64,000 nucleotides of DNA from JAAYXS01 sp964550375 (GCA_964550375.1 CAZJYX010000006.1:62001-126000); one strand, 5' to 3'. Numbered from the stretch's first letter, positions 42,496 through 51,617 are shown. The notes: generated by a model not told the origin, from the letters alone. Program-made: numbers and translations.

Positions 42496-43332
42496 TTATT
42501 GCCTGCCCGGATCGTACGCCCCGGATTCCACTAGGTCCCAGGCAAAATGGTCTTCCAACAGCACCGCCAGCAGCCGCTCCAACAGCGGTTGCAGCGCCGC
42601 CAGCGACGCCTCCCGGCCGGCGGGCTGCATGGCCCGGTCCACGTTGTTCGTGAAGTTCACCTCGATCTTGGCGTAGTACGCGTACCGCTCCCCCAGCCGC
42701 GCCAAACGCAAACGCACATCCGTCCGCGTCGCCTGATAATCCCCGTTCGTGTGAAACAGGTACATCACCGTGGTCGGCTGGTGCCGCCCGGCCCGCGACT
42801 GGAACTGCAACACGCGCACCGGCACACCGTCATTAGGCGCCCCCACGCCGCTGACCGGCAGCGTAACCGTCTCCGACGCTCCCACCCGGTCAAAGCCACC
42901 CGCCAGGTAGCACTCGTCCGGCACGTGCGGCACCATGTCCGGCTGCCCCGTGTAGTACGTGACGAAAACGTTCGCGACCGCCGTCGGGTCGTTCGATTCA
43001 CACAACTCGTCGATCAGCCGCACCTGCAAATAGTTGTCCGTGCCCAGCGCCTGAATCGTCTCTTCCCCCAGCAGCGGCGGCTGCACCGGATGCCGCCGGT
43101 AACGCGGCGCCAGCTTCTGCCAGTCCAGCGCCGTCAGCGGCCGCTTCAGTTGCACCGCCTCCTTGCGATAGTGCCATTGCAGCGTCCGCGCCAAGGCCTG
43201 AATGCCCGCCGCCGCCGCCACCAGCAGCCCGACGCAGATGTAGAAGCGCACGCTCGCCAGTCCCCGCGGTCGCGCCACCCGCTCCGCCGCCGGCGCCTCG
43301 CGTCTCGTCGCTTCTGTCAAGCCACTCGTCAT
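42496..43332 (-). CDS. EpsI/DUF3485 family exosortase-associated protein
   Basis: The 278-residue protein has one N-terminal TM helix ('FYICVGLLVAAAAGIQALA'). A periplasmic domain carries the family mark 'PHVPDECYLAGGF', preceded by 'VTYYTGQPDMV'. Proteins of this type are fused to, or encoded beside, exosortases and act in EPS locus function. Start ATG 43,332 lies 34 bp after the exosortase stop; the frame reaches 43,413 but overlaps that gene. The ribosome site is weak. Confidence 0.85.
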   Translation of the reverse strand: MTSGLTEATRREAPAAERVARPRGLASVRFYICVGLLVAAAAGIQALARTLQWHYRKEAVQLKRPLTALDWQKLAPRYRRHPVQPPLLGEETIQALGTDNYLQVRLIDELCESNDPTAVANVFVTYYTGQPDMVPHVPDECYLAGGFDRVGASETVTLPVSGVGAPNDGVPVRVLQFQSRAGRHQPTTVMYLFHTNGDYQATRTDVRLRLARLGERYAYYAKIEVNFTNNVDRAMQPAGREASLAALQPLLERLLAVLLEDHFAWDLVESGAYDPGRQ

Positions 43333-43366
43333 CACCCTGCCCAGGTGCAACCAGCGCACCCGGCGG

Positions 43367-44314
43367 CTAGCCGGCCCGCTCCGCCGCCGTCTCGTCCCCC
43401 GTTTCCTCCACAAACAGATGGTTCAACGCCCAGCCGATCCCCAGGAATATGCCCGTCGCCAACAGAATCACCACCAGCCCCAACGCCGTGTGATAAGTGC
43501 CCGTGGCGTACTTCGGCCCCACGTATACGTGCAGCAGACTGGTTACCGCCACGCGCACCGCATTGCAGGCCGTCGCGATCGGCACGCATGAGCCCAGCAG
43601 CACCGCCCGGTGCCACCACGGCCGCGGGCTCATGAACGCCACCGCCACACCCAGCGCACAGAGCACCATCGTGCTGCGCATCCCGCTGCACGCATCCGTG
43701 ACGCTCAGTTCCCCCGCCGACACACCGTTCACGTAGGGAAAAATCTTGATCCCGTCGCGGTCCAACGTCAGACCCGGAATCACCTCCAGCACGCTGCACG
43801 AAACCACGGCCGCCAGCCGCTGCAACGGGTCGGTCAACATGAAGTAAATCCGCCGCGGAATCGGAATCGCGAAGAACAGGTACAGCCAGGGCAGCCAGGC
43901 ATACCGCATCACCGGCAGCCCGCACAGATATATGATCACGCCCAGCAAGGTGATCATCATCGCCACCGGCCGTGCATAGCCGATCATCAGAAACGACAGC
44001 GCATACAGGTACAGGCTCAACCCCGCCAGCAGCAGTATCAGCCCCACCCAGGTGTATTTCACCGGACAACGCTTGATCCGATCCCAGTGCAGATACACCA
44101 GGTAAACGCTGAACAGCGGGATGATCGGGCCGTGCGACCAATCCGACTCGTGCACCCAGCGCCATACCAGCGAACCCAGGCCGCCGACCGGAAAAAAATC
44201 CAGCAACTCCCAGAACACCGCCACGAACGCCGCCACCACGATCGCCGTCTTGATCTGGTCCGAACGTTCGAACGAGATGCGCCCGGGCAAGGACGACGAG
44301 TCGACGGTACTCAT
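43367..44314 (-). CDS. Exosortase (Xrt family) transpeptidase
   Basis: The 315-residue polytopic protein has about eight TM segments and the exosortase catalytic triad: C209 in 'VTDACSGMRS', R254 in 'CNAVRVA', H275 in 'GTYHTALG'. Exosortases recognise PEP-CTERM tails, cut them, and hand the protein to the outer face of the envelope. A PEP-CTERM protein is encoded at 59,960-60,694. The start ATG is 19 bp after the Wza-like stop, consistent with an operon. Confidence 0.93.
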   Translation of the reverse strand: MSTVDSSSLPGRISFERSDQIKTAIVVAAFVAVFWELLDFFPVGGLGSLVWRWVHESDWSHGPIIPLFSVYLVYLHWDRIKRCPVKYTWVGLILLLAGLSLYLYALSFLMIGYARPVAMMITLLGVIIYLCGLPVMRYAWLPWLYLFFAIPIPRRIYFMLTDPLQRLAAVVSCSVLEVIPGLTLDRDGIKIFPYVNGVSAGELSVTDACSGMRSTMVLCALGVAVAFMSPRPWWHRAVLLGSCVPIATACNAVRVAVTSLLHVYVGPKYATGTYHTALGLVVILLATGIFLGIGWALNHLFVEETGDETAAERAG

Positions 44315-44333
44315 GTCGTGGTCACCTTACGCA

Positions 44334-45899
44334 TCAGAAGGACAAGCCACGGCTCTGACGCTCCTGAATCCTGAGCGTATCGGGGTTGATCCGGGCGCTA
44401 TACGCATCCTTGTCAGCGAAGTTGCGGTCGTACACAAACCCGAAGCCGTAGGTGAAGCGGAACGAATTGCGAATTACAAACAGGAACGGCGCCACGAAAT
44501 GCGTGCCCACGTTCACAATATCCTCATCACGCAGGAACACATCGTCCGCCAGCCCGGCAAATACCGCGTCCACGTTCACCGGAATGGTTATCTGCCGGTC
44601 CGTGCCCGGCTCACGCCGAATGATCTCGCAACGCTGCGGCCACGCGAACGGCGCAAAACCGCCCGCACTGGCCAGCGCCTGCTTGATCGTGATCTCCCGA
44701 CCGCCAAACGCGAACGCACCCGGCCGGGCCACCTCGCCCATCAGATAATAGACGCCGGTATCAACCGGGACGTTGATGACATCACGATCTCGAACCACGA
44801 TGTTGAAACGCGGGTCGCCCGCAAACAATGCCCGGGCGTCAATCTCGATCACTCGCTGCTCTAACTCCAACTCCGGCACGTCTTCCCAGTCAAACGGCTC
44901 CGTGTAGTCCTCCGCGTACGGCCCCCGCGGAAACGCCTGTCCCGTGACTAGCGGCCGCTCCGCCGCCGGACCCTCATCCACCCGCCGTGCCTCGATCAGC
45001 TCGCCCGTAATCGGATCAAACACCAGCGGTTCCAACGGCAACTCGAGCTCGGTGTCAGCTTCCTGCGTCGCGGGCGGACCACCCGCCGGCGGCGCAATCA
45101 CCGCCTCCATCTCCGCAAAGTCCGGCGGCGGCTCTGCCACGCCCCCCGAACCGCCCGCCGTCGAAAAGCTGAACTCGAAATCCTCGTCAACCGGCGGCAG
45201 CGGAACCACCAGATCCTCTTGCGCCGGAACGACCGGAAGCGGCTCCACTCCCGCCGCCGGCGGCGCTCCGCCCGCCGCCCGCCGTATCACGTAGAATCGC
45301 TGCACCGTCGGACTGATGTCCTGCACCATGCCGATCACGTCCAGCAAGCGCGTCCCCGGCTCCGGGATCGGGTACATGCCCGGCGCACCCACCGCCCCCC
45401 TGATCGTAAACGTCCGCCCACGCCGCGACTGCGCGTAAACACGTGTCTCCGGCTCCGACAGCAGCTTCGCCTCTCGCAGCCGCGCGTTGATCTCCTGCTC
45501 CGCCTCCTGCTCCGTCAAACCGTCAATCTTGACCGACCCGAGCTGCGGTATGCGAATGTTACCCGTCGCCGTGATCTCCATCGCAACCTGCTCAGGCGCA
45601 CCCGGCGCTATCAAGTCCGGAACCACCACCGCCACAACGTCCCCCACGCTCAGGCGATAGTCCGCGAAAATCGGCACCAGATCCTCGGGCGTGGGCTCAG
45701 CCGCGTCACGCACGCCGATCGGCCCGTCGTGCGGCGTCAGGATGCGCCGGATGCCACGCTCCTGGTACTCCGCCGGAAACTGCCCGACCTTGGTCGGGTC
45801 CAGGAAGCTGTTGAGCATCGCGCAGCCGGTCAAGCCCGGTAGCAGCACGCCGACAGACGCCACCCACGTCGCCACTCTGAGCGCTTGCCGGAAACCCAT
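44334..45899 (-). CDS. Wza-like polysaccharide export lipoprotein
   Basis: The 521-residue protein has a signal peptide with lipobox 'GLTGC' (C26). The polysaccharide biosynthesis/export domain begins 'YRLSVGDVVAVVVPDLIA', followed by SLBB-type segments ('FTIRGAVGAPGMYPIPEPGT', 'YLMGEVARPGAFAFGGREI'). A long acidic, Pro-rich insert (about 215-340) separates two SLBB blocks and is unusual in length. It forms the outer channel for the exopolysaccharide. It is the first gene of the operon, 110 bp downstream of the predicted transcript start. Confidence 0.9.
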   Translation of the reverse strand: MGFRQALRVATWVASVGVLLPGLTGCAMLNSFLDPTKVGQFPAEYQERGIRRILTPHDGPIGVRDAAEPTPEDLVPIFADYRLSVGDVVAVVVPDLIAPGAPEQVAMEITATGNIRIPQLGSVKIDGLTEQEAEQEINARLREAKLLSEPETRVYAQSRRGRTFTIRGAVGAPGMYPIPEPGTRLLDVIGMVQDISPTVQRFYVIRRAAGGAPPAAGVEPLPVVPAQEDLVVPLPPVDEDFEFSFSTAGGSGGVAEPPPDFAEMEAVIAPPAGGPPATQEADTELELPLEPLVFDPITGELIEARRVDEGPAAERPLVTGQAFPRGPYAEDYTEPFDWEDVPELELEQRVIEIDARALFAGDPRFNIVVRDRDVINVPVDTGVYYLMGEVARPGAFAFGGREITIKQALASAGGFAPFAWPQRCEIIRREPGTDRQITIPVNVDAVFAGLADDVFLRDEDIVNVGTHFVAPFLFVIRNSFRFTYGFGFVYDRNFADKDAYSARINPDTLRIQERQSRGLSF

Positions 45900-46012
45900 T
45901 CCGTACTCCTTCGCCCTGGCCGGCCTTCAAACGACGCAACATGTGCCCGCGACAGTAGGCCTGCCGGGCAAGCTCCCTCTCGCGACCCCGCAGCCCTGCT
46001 GACGAACTGAAA

Positions 46013-46042
46013 ACTGTACCCAGCCCAGTGCGCAACTGTCAA
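46013..46042 (-). promoter_or_regulatory. Promoter of the EPS/exosortase operon
   Basis: On the minus strand the -35 is a perfect TTGACA (46,042-46,037) and the -10 is TACAGT (46,018-46,013), 18 nt apart. The start would be near 46,006. GGTACAG overlaps the -10 and equals the half-site of the upstream inverted repeat. Confidence 0.6.
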
Positions 46043-46057
46043 ACCATCACGCACTAC

Positions 46058-46079
46058 CCTGTACGCGGCCCGGTACAGG
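46058..46079. promoter_or_regulatory. Inverted repeat, probable regulator site for the EPS operon
   Basis: CCTGTAC-8 nt-GTACAGG. Its centre is about 62 nt upstream of the predicted transcript start, the usual place for an activator binding beside RNA polymerase. A third half-site overlaps the -10. Confidence 0.45.
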
Positions 46080-46372
46080 AGTTACGGCCCCTGGCACGCA
46101 CCAGTTCGTCCCACTTTATCCGGGGACAATGCGATCCTTTGACTAGTTTTATCGGCACGTGCCGCCCCTCGGCTTGCGGGGCGTTTGTGCCCCCGCCACC
46201 CACCCCGAAACCGCGCACGGCCCACAGTAACTCGACCACCAAAAGCCCCATTTCCTCGCACGTCGGAACCGCGTCAACCCGATAGACAATGGCGGCGGAC
46301 CACCGTCCGCCGATTCGCCCCGTGCCGCAAGCGTCACGTCGTACGCCTCGGCACCGGACAGGCAGTCGCGCT

Positions 46373-47086
46373 ATGGACGCTTCTAGAAAACCCCCAGGCC
46401 CGCGCAAACGCGTCCTCATCATCGGCGCCGGCGGCCACGGCCGCGTCGTCCTCGACATCCTCCAGCAAGACGGCATACACGCCCCCGTCGGCTTCCTCGA
46501 CAACAACCCCGCCATCCAGGGCCGACGCGTCGACGGTCTGCCCGTCCACGGTGGCGTCGGCGACCTCAAACGCATTCATGCCGAACTCGACATCGCCGGC
46601 GTTATCATCGCCATCGGCGACAACGGCACCCGCCGAGCCCTCGCCCGCCAGGCCGACGCCGCCGGGATCGAACTCGTCAACGCCATCCATCCCGCCGCCA
46701 CCCTCGCCATGACCACAACGCTGGGCAGAAACGTCGTAATCTGCGCCGGGGCAGTAGTTTGCGATCATTGTCAAATAGGATCCTCCGTGATCCTCAACAC
46801 CGGCTGCATCGTCGACTACCAGACCATGATCGGCGAGGGCAGTCACATCTGCCCCGGCGTACGCATCGGCGGACGAGTCAAGGTCGAGTCCGGCGCCTTC
46901 GTCGGCATCGGCGCCACCGTCATCCCAAACGTCACCCTCGGATGCGAATGCATCATCGGTGCCGGCGCCGTCGTCATCGAAGACGTGCCCTCCCTATGCA
47001 CCGTCGTCGGCGTGCCCGGCCGGCAGGTCAAACTGGCCTCCGCCTCCGAAGATGTCGCCGCTATGCTCCTACCCGCACGACCCTGA
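46373..47086 (+). CDS. NeuD/PglD-like sugar O- or N-acyltransferase
   Basis: The 237-residue protein has an N-terminal Rossmann-like part ('VLIIGAGGHGRVVLDIL'). Hexapeptide repeats of the left-handed beta-helix follow (e.g. 'VVICAGAVVCDHCQIGSSVI', 'GVRIGGRVKVESGAFVGIGA'). Such enzymes transfer acetyl from acetyl-CoA to amino- or sialic-acid-type sugars. The divergent EPS operon suggests it decorates a polysaccharide precursor, by inference. The start ATG 46,373 has a weak ribosome site. It ends 6 bp before the convergent GTPase gene. Confidence 0.88.
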   Translation: MDASRKPPGPRKRVLIIGAGGHGRVVLDILQQDGIHAPVGFLDNNPAIQGRRVDGLPVHGGVGDLKRIHAELDIAGVIIAIGDNGTRRALARQADAAGIELVNAIHPAATLAMTTTLGRNVVICAGAVVCDHCQIGSSVILNTGCIVDYQTMIGEGSHICPGVRIGGRVKVESGAFVGIGATVIPNVTLGCECIIGAGAVVIEDVPSLCTVVGVPGRQVKLASASEDVAAMLLPARP

Positions 47087-47092
47087 AACCGC

Positions 47093-48835
47093 TCACGAAC
47101 CTGCCGCTGCACCGGCCGATCGCGGTTCCGCCTCCTGTCCGCCACGTGCACTCCCGATCACGCGCGCCAACGCCGGATTCCGCACATCAATCGGCTTGAT
47201 CAGCATACCAGCGGCCTCCAGGGCCAGTTCGCGCCCCGCGCCCTGCAATCCCCCGGCTTCCAGCCGTGCGTCCCGCAACGCCCGCTGCATCTGCTCTCCA
47301 AGATCCTCCAGCGCCGTCGCCAGCCCGTGACGCATGGCGCGCAAGACCGCCGCCTCAACCGACGGCCTGAGCAACCGGTCAACCAGGAACGGCACGCCCC
47401 AGGCGACCAGCACCAGCAATCCGCTGTTAATCGCAAAATCCCAACCAAGGTACTCCGATTCACCATGGCTCCCCCGCCAATACCCCCGCACAACCTGCCA
47501 AGCCACCGCCGCCACCGCCGCCAACGGCAAAGCCGACATCAAGAATCCAGTAACGCGCCTCGCCACACGCACCGGGAGCGCGCCCGGCCGCAGCAACGCC
47601 GCCCGAACTTGCTCCTGCACGGCATCCAGGACCGTGGGCCGGCACTGCGCGCCTACCTTGTCCAGCCTGCGTCTCACGCCGGCCACCCCAATACCCGCCT
47701 GGTCGGTAGCCACCTCCATCCCATCCAGCAGCCGCGCGATCCGGGACTCGCTCCACTCATCCCACAGCCCCGCCGTCAGCGCCGCCAATTCGCCCGTATC
47801 CGGCCCAGCCTTCTGCCTCTTGCCCGGCCCGTCATCGGATCCGCGGAGTTCCGCCACCTGCTCGCCCACACGCCGCAGCAGCCCCCGCTCCCGCACGGCG
47901 AAACGGCTGGCCGCCGTCTGCAGCGCCCAGCCCGAACCGTCGAGCAGTTGCTTCCGCAGGCCTTCCCAGCGCGTTCGCAAACCCTGGCCAAGCTGCTCCC
48001 AACGCTGGTCGTCACCCAGGCGCCCGGCGAGGTACTCCAGCACCGACCGCAATTCCTGCAGCCGGGCCCGCTGACCAAGGCGGCTCAACTCCTGCACCGC
48101 GTGGCCGTCTATCAGCATCCGAATCGTTTGCCGGATCTGGCCGAACTCGTCCGGAGATGGCAAGGGCTCACCCGACTCCAGACAACTCGTACACAGCAAG
48201 AGCGGGTCATCGAATCCGGCGTTCCGCAGCATCTGCAGAAAGTCCGCCCGCTGCCGGAGGTCGCCCTCGTCCCACCGGTTCATGACGAACATCCACCCGT
48301 GCCGCAGCTTGCGCGCCCGCAGCACGCGCCAGCCCGCGTCGTCGCGATAACGCTCCGGACTGACCACGTAGCACACCAGGTCCACGTGCGGCAGCCATGC
48401 CAACGCACACTGCCGGTTTCCCTCGTCCACGCTGTCGATGTCGGGGGCGTCGATCCACAAAACCGCCTCGTAAGCGTCGGAGCGATGCCGCTTGACTCGT
48501 ACGCGATCCACCGGGAGTTCCGCGGGCAACTGGCCCAGCGCTACCGCCTCGTGCACATAGATCGTCGCCTCGCGCGATGTCGGTCGCTCAACGCCCACGC
48601 GGGCCAGCTCTTCCCCCGCCAACCGGTTCAACAGGCTGCTCTTGCCGACTCCCGTCCCGCCGAAAAGCGCAATAACCAGCGGCCGAGCCGCGCCCGCCCC
48701 GAAAAGATCCTCCGGCGCCGTACGTTCCAGCGTCTCCAGGCGCCGGCAGTCAGCCTCGTCAAACCAGCCCGGCCCGGCCGCCCGCTGGCACCAGTCGCGC
48801 GTGCGCATTATCAGGGCTGTGCAGGGGTTAACCAT
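47093..48835 (-). CDS. Dynamin-like / era-type membrane GTPase (B)
   Basis: The 580-residue protein has a GTPase domain with G1 'GGTGVGKSSLLNRL', G3 'DAPDIDS' and G4 'NRWD'. A long helical region follows, and then two hydrophobic segments near residues 435-455 and 480-500 ('VTGFLMSALPLAAVAAVAWQ', 'NSGLLVLVAWGVPFLVDRLL'). The layout, GTPase then helical stalk then membrane segment, recalls bacterial dynamin-like proteins. Its start overlaps the end of GTPase A by 8 bp (ATGGTTAA), so the two are coupled and may form a heteromer. Function is not known. Confidence 0.8.
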   Translation of the reverse strand: MVNPCTALIMRTRDWCQRAAGPGWFDEADCRRLETLERTAPEDLFGAGAARPLVIALFGGTGVGKSSLLNRLAGEELARVGVERPTSREATIYVHEAVALGQLPAELPVDRVRVKRHRSDAYEAVLWIDAPDIDSVDEGNRQCALAWLPHVDLVCYVVSPERYRDDAGWRVLRARKLRHGWMFVMNRWDEGDLRQRADFLQMLRNAGFDDPLLLCTSCLESGEPLPSPDEFGQIRQTIRMLIDGHAVQELSRLGQRARLQELRSVLEYLAGRLGDDQRWEQLGQGLRTRWEGLRKQLLDGSGWALQTAASRFAVRERGLLRRVGEQVAELRGSDDGPGKRQKAGPDTGELAALTAGLWDEWSESRIARLLDGMEVATDQAGIGVAGVRRRLDKVGAQCRPTVLDAVQEQVRAALLRPGALPVRVARRVTGFLMSALPLAAVAAVAWQVVRGYWRGSHGESEYLGWDFAINSGLLVLVAWGVPFLVDRLLRPSVEAAVLRAMRHGLATALEDLGEQMQRALRDARLEAGGLQGAGRELALEAAGMLIKPIDVRNPALARVIGSARGGQEAEPRSAGAAAGS

Positions 48836-50681
48836 CGTGCTCCATTTCCTGCCAAGCGTGCAACGCCGCGCCGGCCGCGCTCAAACGCTCCGCGGACAGC
48901 CCGAACACGCCCGGCCCGCTCAGGCGCTCGGCCAAATGCCGCAACTCGGTCGCCAGTACCTTCTCGCTCAGCTCTTGCTGCACGGCCTCAACCTGCCGGC
49001 GCTTCAGCCGCCGGGCCGTAGCACCCATCTGCACGCCGGCGAATCCCTCAACCAACAGCGAGCTTAGCGCGAACGTGGCCGGCGCCCAGAGCGCATCCAT
49101 CGGCGACAGCCCCGCCGTCTTCACTGCCAGCAGCAAGCCACCCACGTCAATCGTCGCCCGGGCCGTCCGTACGGCCGCCAGCCGGGCCGGCTGCCGCTTC
49201 AACTCCTCGTACAACTCAGTCGCCGCGGCGTGCACTTCTGCCGTCACGCGCGCGTGGTGCGCTTGCAGGGCCTGCTCGAACATCGTCCGTAGCCGGGCTT
49301 CCTCAGCCCGCAGGCGACCGCCGAGCCCCTGCCACACCGCAAACGCCGGCGACGCCGACACGCACCGCCGCTGCGTCTCCCGTAACAGTGCGGTTACAAG
49401 TGTCTCCAGCGAATCGGACAACACGGCCGCCTCAGTCCCGAGCACGTGCCCCGGCTGCGCGTGGCGCCAGCCCGACCCAGCCGCCCAGAGCTGCCGCAAC
49501 GGCCAGGTCACCGCCTGCCGGGCCACCGTGACCCACCGGCTGAGCTTCGGAATCTCGAGCAGTTCCAGCAACTCTACCGTCGCACGCCGAAAGCTGTCGA
49601 AGCGCTGCGGATGCTCCAGGTAATCCCTTCGATAACGCTCGATGAACCCTTGCAGAGCCTTATCAACGACGTCGCGCCATTCTTCGAGCGCTGCAAGCTC
49701 TGTTCGCAGCGGCGCCGTCCACGCCTCCCAATGCGCATCGACCAACGCCCGCGCGCCCGCCAAGCGGCCCGCGCCGGCCCCCTCAAGCGCCCCCTGAACC
49801 GCCCCGACCAGGGGCGCCGCTAGTCGCTGCACCGTCTCGGGCGCGGGCGTGCCCGCCGCGAGCTCCGGGCAATACTCCACTGTCACAATCGAAACATCGC
49901 CCCAGCCTGCACCAGACTCACTCAGCCGCGCCCGCAGCGACTGCGTCACCGCCTCAGCCGCATCCGGCGTCAGCTTCGTCAGGCAGATTATCAGCGGCCG
50001 CCCCAGCGGGGCCAGCAGACGCAGCATCTTCCAGGCCGACAAGTCCGCGTACTTCTCCTTGCTCAGCACCAGCAGGTAAGCGTCGGCCAGCGCCGCCACC
50101 TCCAGCACTCCCCGCACGTACTGGTCGGCGGATAGCGAGTCGAAGTCCGGCGTATCCCAGATCACGTACGGTGCCCGGGCCACCTGGCTCGTCCCCCTCA
50201 GCGCCGGGCCGCAGGATTGCCAGCCGTATGACTCCAGCTCATCCCGCCGCAACTCATCCGGCCGACAGCGCCTCCAGTCCGGGAACGCCTCCGCCAGCCA
50301 CGCGTCCGGTTCGGCGTGGTCGCCGATCGCGCAACCCAGCGGATGCACGGTGTACCCGGCCAGCGGGCTGACCTCCGCCACCGTGCGGCCGGCCAGTAGA
50401 TTGACGACCGTGCTCTTGCCGACCTGCGTCGGCCCGATCACGGCCAATTGCCTCGGTCGGGCATCCGGCCGCGCCAATCGTACTGCAGCCTCACCCAGCC
50501 GCAGCGCGACCAGCACGTCGGGCGCTACCGTCGTGCCGGCGTTCGGTCCCCCGGTGGGGCCGCACGACTGCCCAAACCGGTCAATCATCTCGCCCAGGAA
50601 CGCCCGGACGACCTCCACGGGCCCCGGCGTGTCGCCGCCCGTCGCGTTGCCCCGCCCACCTGTGTCCGCATTGATGTTCAC
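48828..50681 (-). CDS. Dynamin-like / era-type membrane GTPase (A)
   Basis: The 617-residue protein has G1 'GPTQVGKSTVVNLLAG', G3 'DTPDFDS' and G4 'TKLTPD'. Long helices follow, and a hydrophobic stretch near residues 545-565 ('DALWAPATFALSSLLVEGFA'). It is the upstream partner of GTPase B, from the same fold but with little sequence identity to it. Paired dynamin-like GTPases of other bacteria work as heteromers that bridge or remodel membranes. The ATG at 50,681 lacks a strong ribosome site; a divergent promoter region of 150 bp separates it from fmdB. Confidence 0.8.
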   Translation of the reverse strand: MNINADTGGRGNATGGDTPGPVEVVRAFLGEMIDRFGQSCGPTGGPNAGTTVAPDVLVALRLGEAAVRLARPDARPRQLAVIGPTQVGKSTVVNLLAGRTVAEVSPLAGYTVHPLGCAIGDHAEPDAWLAEAFPDWRRCRPDELRRDELESYGWQSCGPALRGTSQVARAPYVIWDTPDFDSLSADQYVRGVLEVAALADAYLLVLSKEKYADLSAWKMLRLLAPLGRPLIICLTKLTPDAAEAVTQSLRARLSESGAGWGDVSIVTVEYCPELAAGTPAPETVQRLAAPLVGAVQGALEGAGAGRLAGARALVDAHWEAWTAPLRTELAALEEWRDVVDKALQGFIERYRRDYLEHPQRFDSFRRATVELLELLEIPKLSRWVTVARQAVTWPLRQLWAAGSGWRHAQPGHVLGTEAAVLSDSLETLVTALLRETQRRCVSASPAFAVWQGLGGRLRAEEARLRTMFEQALQAHHARVTAEVHAAATELYEELKRQPARLAAVRTARATIDVGGLLLAVKTAGLSPMDALWAPATFALSSLLVEGFAGVQMGATARRLKRRQVEAVQQELSEKVLATELRHLAERLSGPGVFGLSAERLSAAGAALHAWQEMEHDG

Positions 50682-50770
50682 TGGGCGGTATTCTGCCCGA
50701 TCTCGGACGTATTCGACAGCCGCCCGTTATAAGACCGGCACACCCACGCCGGCTGTTCGCCGCGCGCCCG

Positions 50771-50799
50771 CGTTGCCAGCGCCCGGCCCCGCTCCTATA
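50771..50799 (+). promoter_or_regulatory. Sigma-70-type promoter for the FmdB gene
   Basis: TTGCCA at 50,771-50,776 and TATACT at 50,794-50,799, 17 nt apart. The predicted start is about 27 nt before ATG 50,833. Confidence 0.5.
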
Positions 50800-50832
50800 C
50801 TGCCACGGCTGCCGAACTGACGGAGAATCCCA

Positions 50833-51057
50833 ATGCCTCTCTACGAGTATGTATGTTCCGCGTGCGGGGCTGCCTTCGAGCAGCTCATACGCGCCCAGCG
50901 AGAGGAGCGTGACCTGCATTGCCCGCAGTGCGGCAGCCAGCGCATCGAGCGGCAGTTCAGCGTGATAGCGACCCCGCAGGTCAAGAACGCACCCCCGGCG
51001 CGATCCGGCCCGTGCAGCTCGTGCTGCCAGCCCGATGGCGCCTGTCCGTACCAGTAA
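50833..51057 (+). CDS. FmdB-family zinc-ribbon protein
   Basis: The 74-residue protein starts 'MPLYEYVCSACG' and has two CxxC knuckles ('CSAC', 'CPQC') of the FmdB/CxxC_CXXC_SSSS type. Its tail is Cys-rich ('CSSCCQPDGACPYQ'). Family members are thought to be regulatory zinc ribbons of unknown target. A GGAGA site precedes the start. The next gene begins with GTG 8 bp after its stop. Confidence 0.9.
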   Translation: MPLYEYVCSACGAAFEQLIRAQREERDLHCPQCGSQRIERQFSVIATPQVKNAPPARSGPCSSCCQPDGACPYQ

Positions 51058-51065
51058 GGACTGAC

Positions 51066-51617
51066 GTGGTCATGGCAAGGCTGCATGCGCAAGCCGGCTT
51101 GGCAAAGACGATACAGGCGGGTGTCCTGGCATGGCTGCTGCCCGGTGCCGGCCATTGGCGACTCGGCCAGCGCGGCCTGGCCGTCACCTTCTTCCTGGCC
51201 ATCAGCATCCCGTTCTGGGCCGGCCTCGCCGTCGGCGGCATCAAAAACTGCGTCAACCCCTGGAGCAACCGCTGGCTGTTCCTGGCTGAGATGGGCATCG
51301 GCGGCTACACCGGCGCCTGCCTGCTAATAAACGTGAACGTCGGCGATCTTGACCCGCGCGCCTTGGCCGATCCGAACTACCTGACAGCCCAGGTGCAGGG
51401 GATGCCCCCACAGGAGGCCGATGAGCGGTTGGCCGTCAGCCTGAGGTACATGAGCTTCGCCCCCGAGTCTGAGATCGCCCAGATCTACCTGGCCACCGCC
51501 GGATTGCTGAACTTGCTGGCCATACTGGATGCCCTGACGCGCGCCCAGACAGGCGGTCTGCCAACGTTCTACCGCGAGATGGCGCGGGCCGGCGCAAGTA
51601 GCGAGGGGCCGGGCTGA
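51066..51617 (+). CDS. Polytopic membrane protein (DUF6677-like)
   Basis: The 183-residue protein has hydrophobic segments 'AWLLPGAGHWRLGQRGLAVT' (reentrant type), 'FFLAISIPFWAGLAVGG', 'LAEMGIGGYTGACLLINV' and 'YLATAGLLNLLAILDAL'. The N-terminal 'LLPGAGHWRLGQRG' resembles the conserved start of DUF6677-like planctomycete proteins; the family link is by memory. GTG 51,066 is chosen because AAGGA lies 6 nt upstream; ATG 51,072 is the alternative. It overlaps the next start by one base. Confidence 0.7.
   Translation: MVMARLHAQAGLAKTIQAGVLAWLLPGAGHWRLGQRGLAVTFFLAISIPFWAGLAVGGIKNCVNPWSNRWLFLAEMGIGGYTGACLLINVNVGDLDPRALADPNYLTAQVQGMPPQEADERLAVSLRYMSFAPESEIAQIYLATAGLLNLLAILDALTRAQTGGLPTFYREMARAGASSEGPG

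Larger units (their letters stand above)
45900..46372. other. Divergent regulatory region of the EPS operon
   Basis: 473 bp between the Wza-like gene (minus) and the acyltransferase gene (plus). It contains a strong promoter for the EPS operon, an inverted repeat upstream of it, and the 12-bp palindrome CGGCACGTGCCG at 46,153-46,164. No gene is seen. Confidence 0.6.

Noticed and set aside
45900..46372. Sigma-54 promoter for the EPS operon
   Set aside because: I looked for TGGCAC-N5-TTGC on both strands; only TGGCAC without the partner half was found, while a good sigma-70 promoter exists.
47327..49021. Plus-strand frame (564 codons) opposite the GTPases
   Set aside because: Antisense shadow; GTPase motifs G1, G3 and G4 are intact on the minus strand in both genes.
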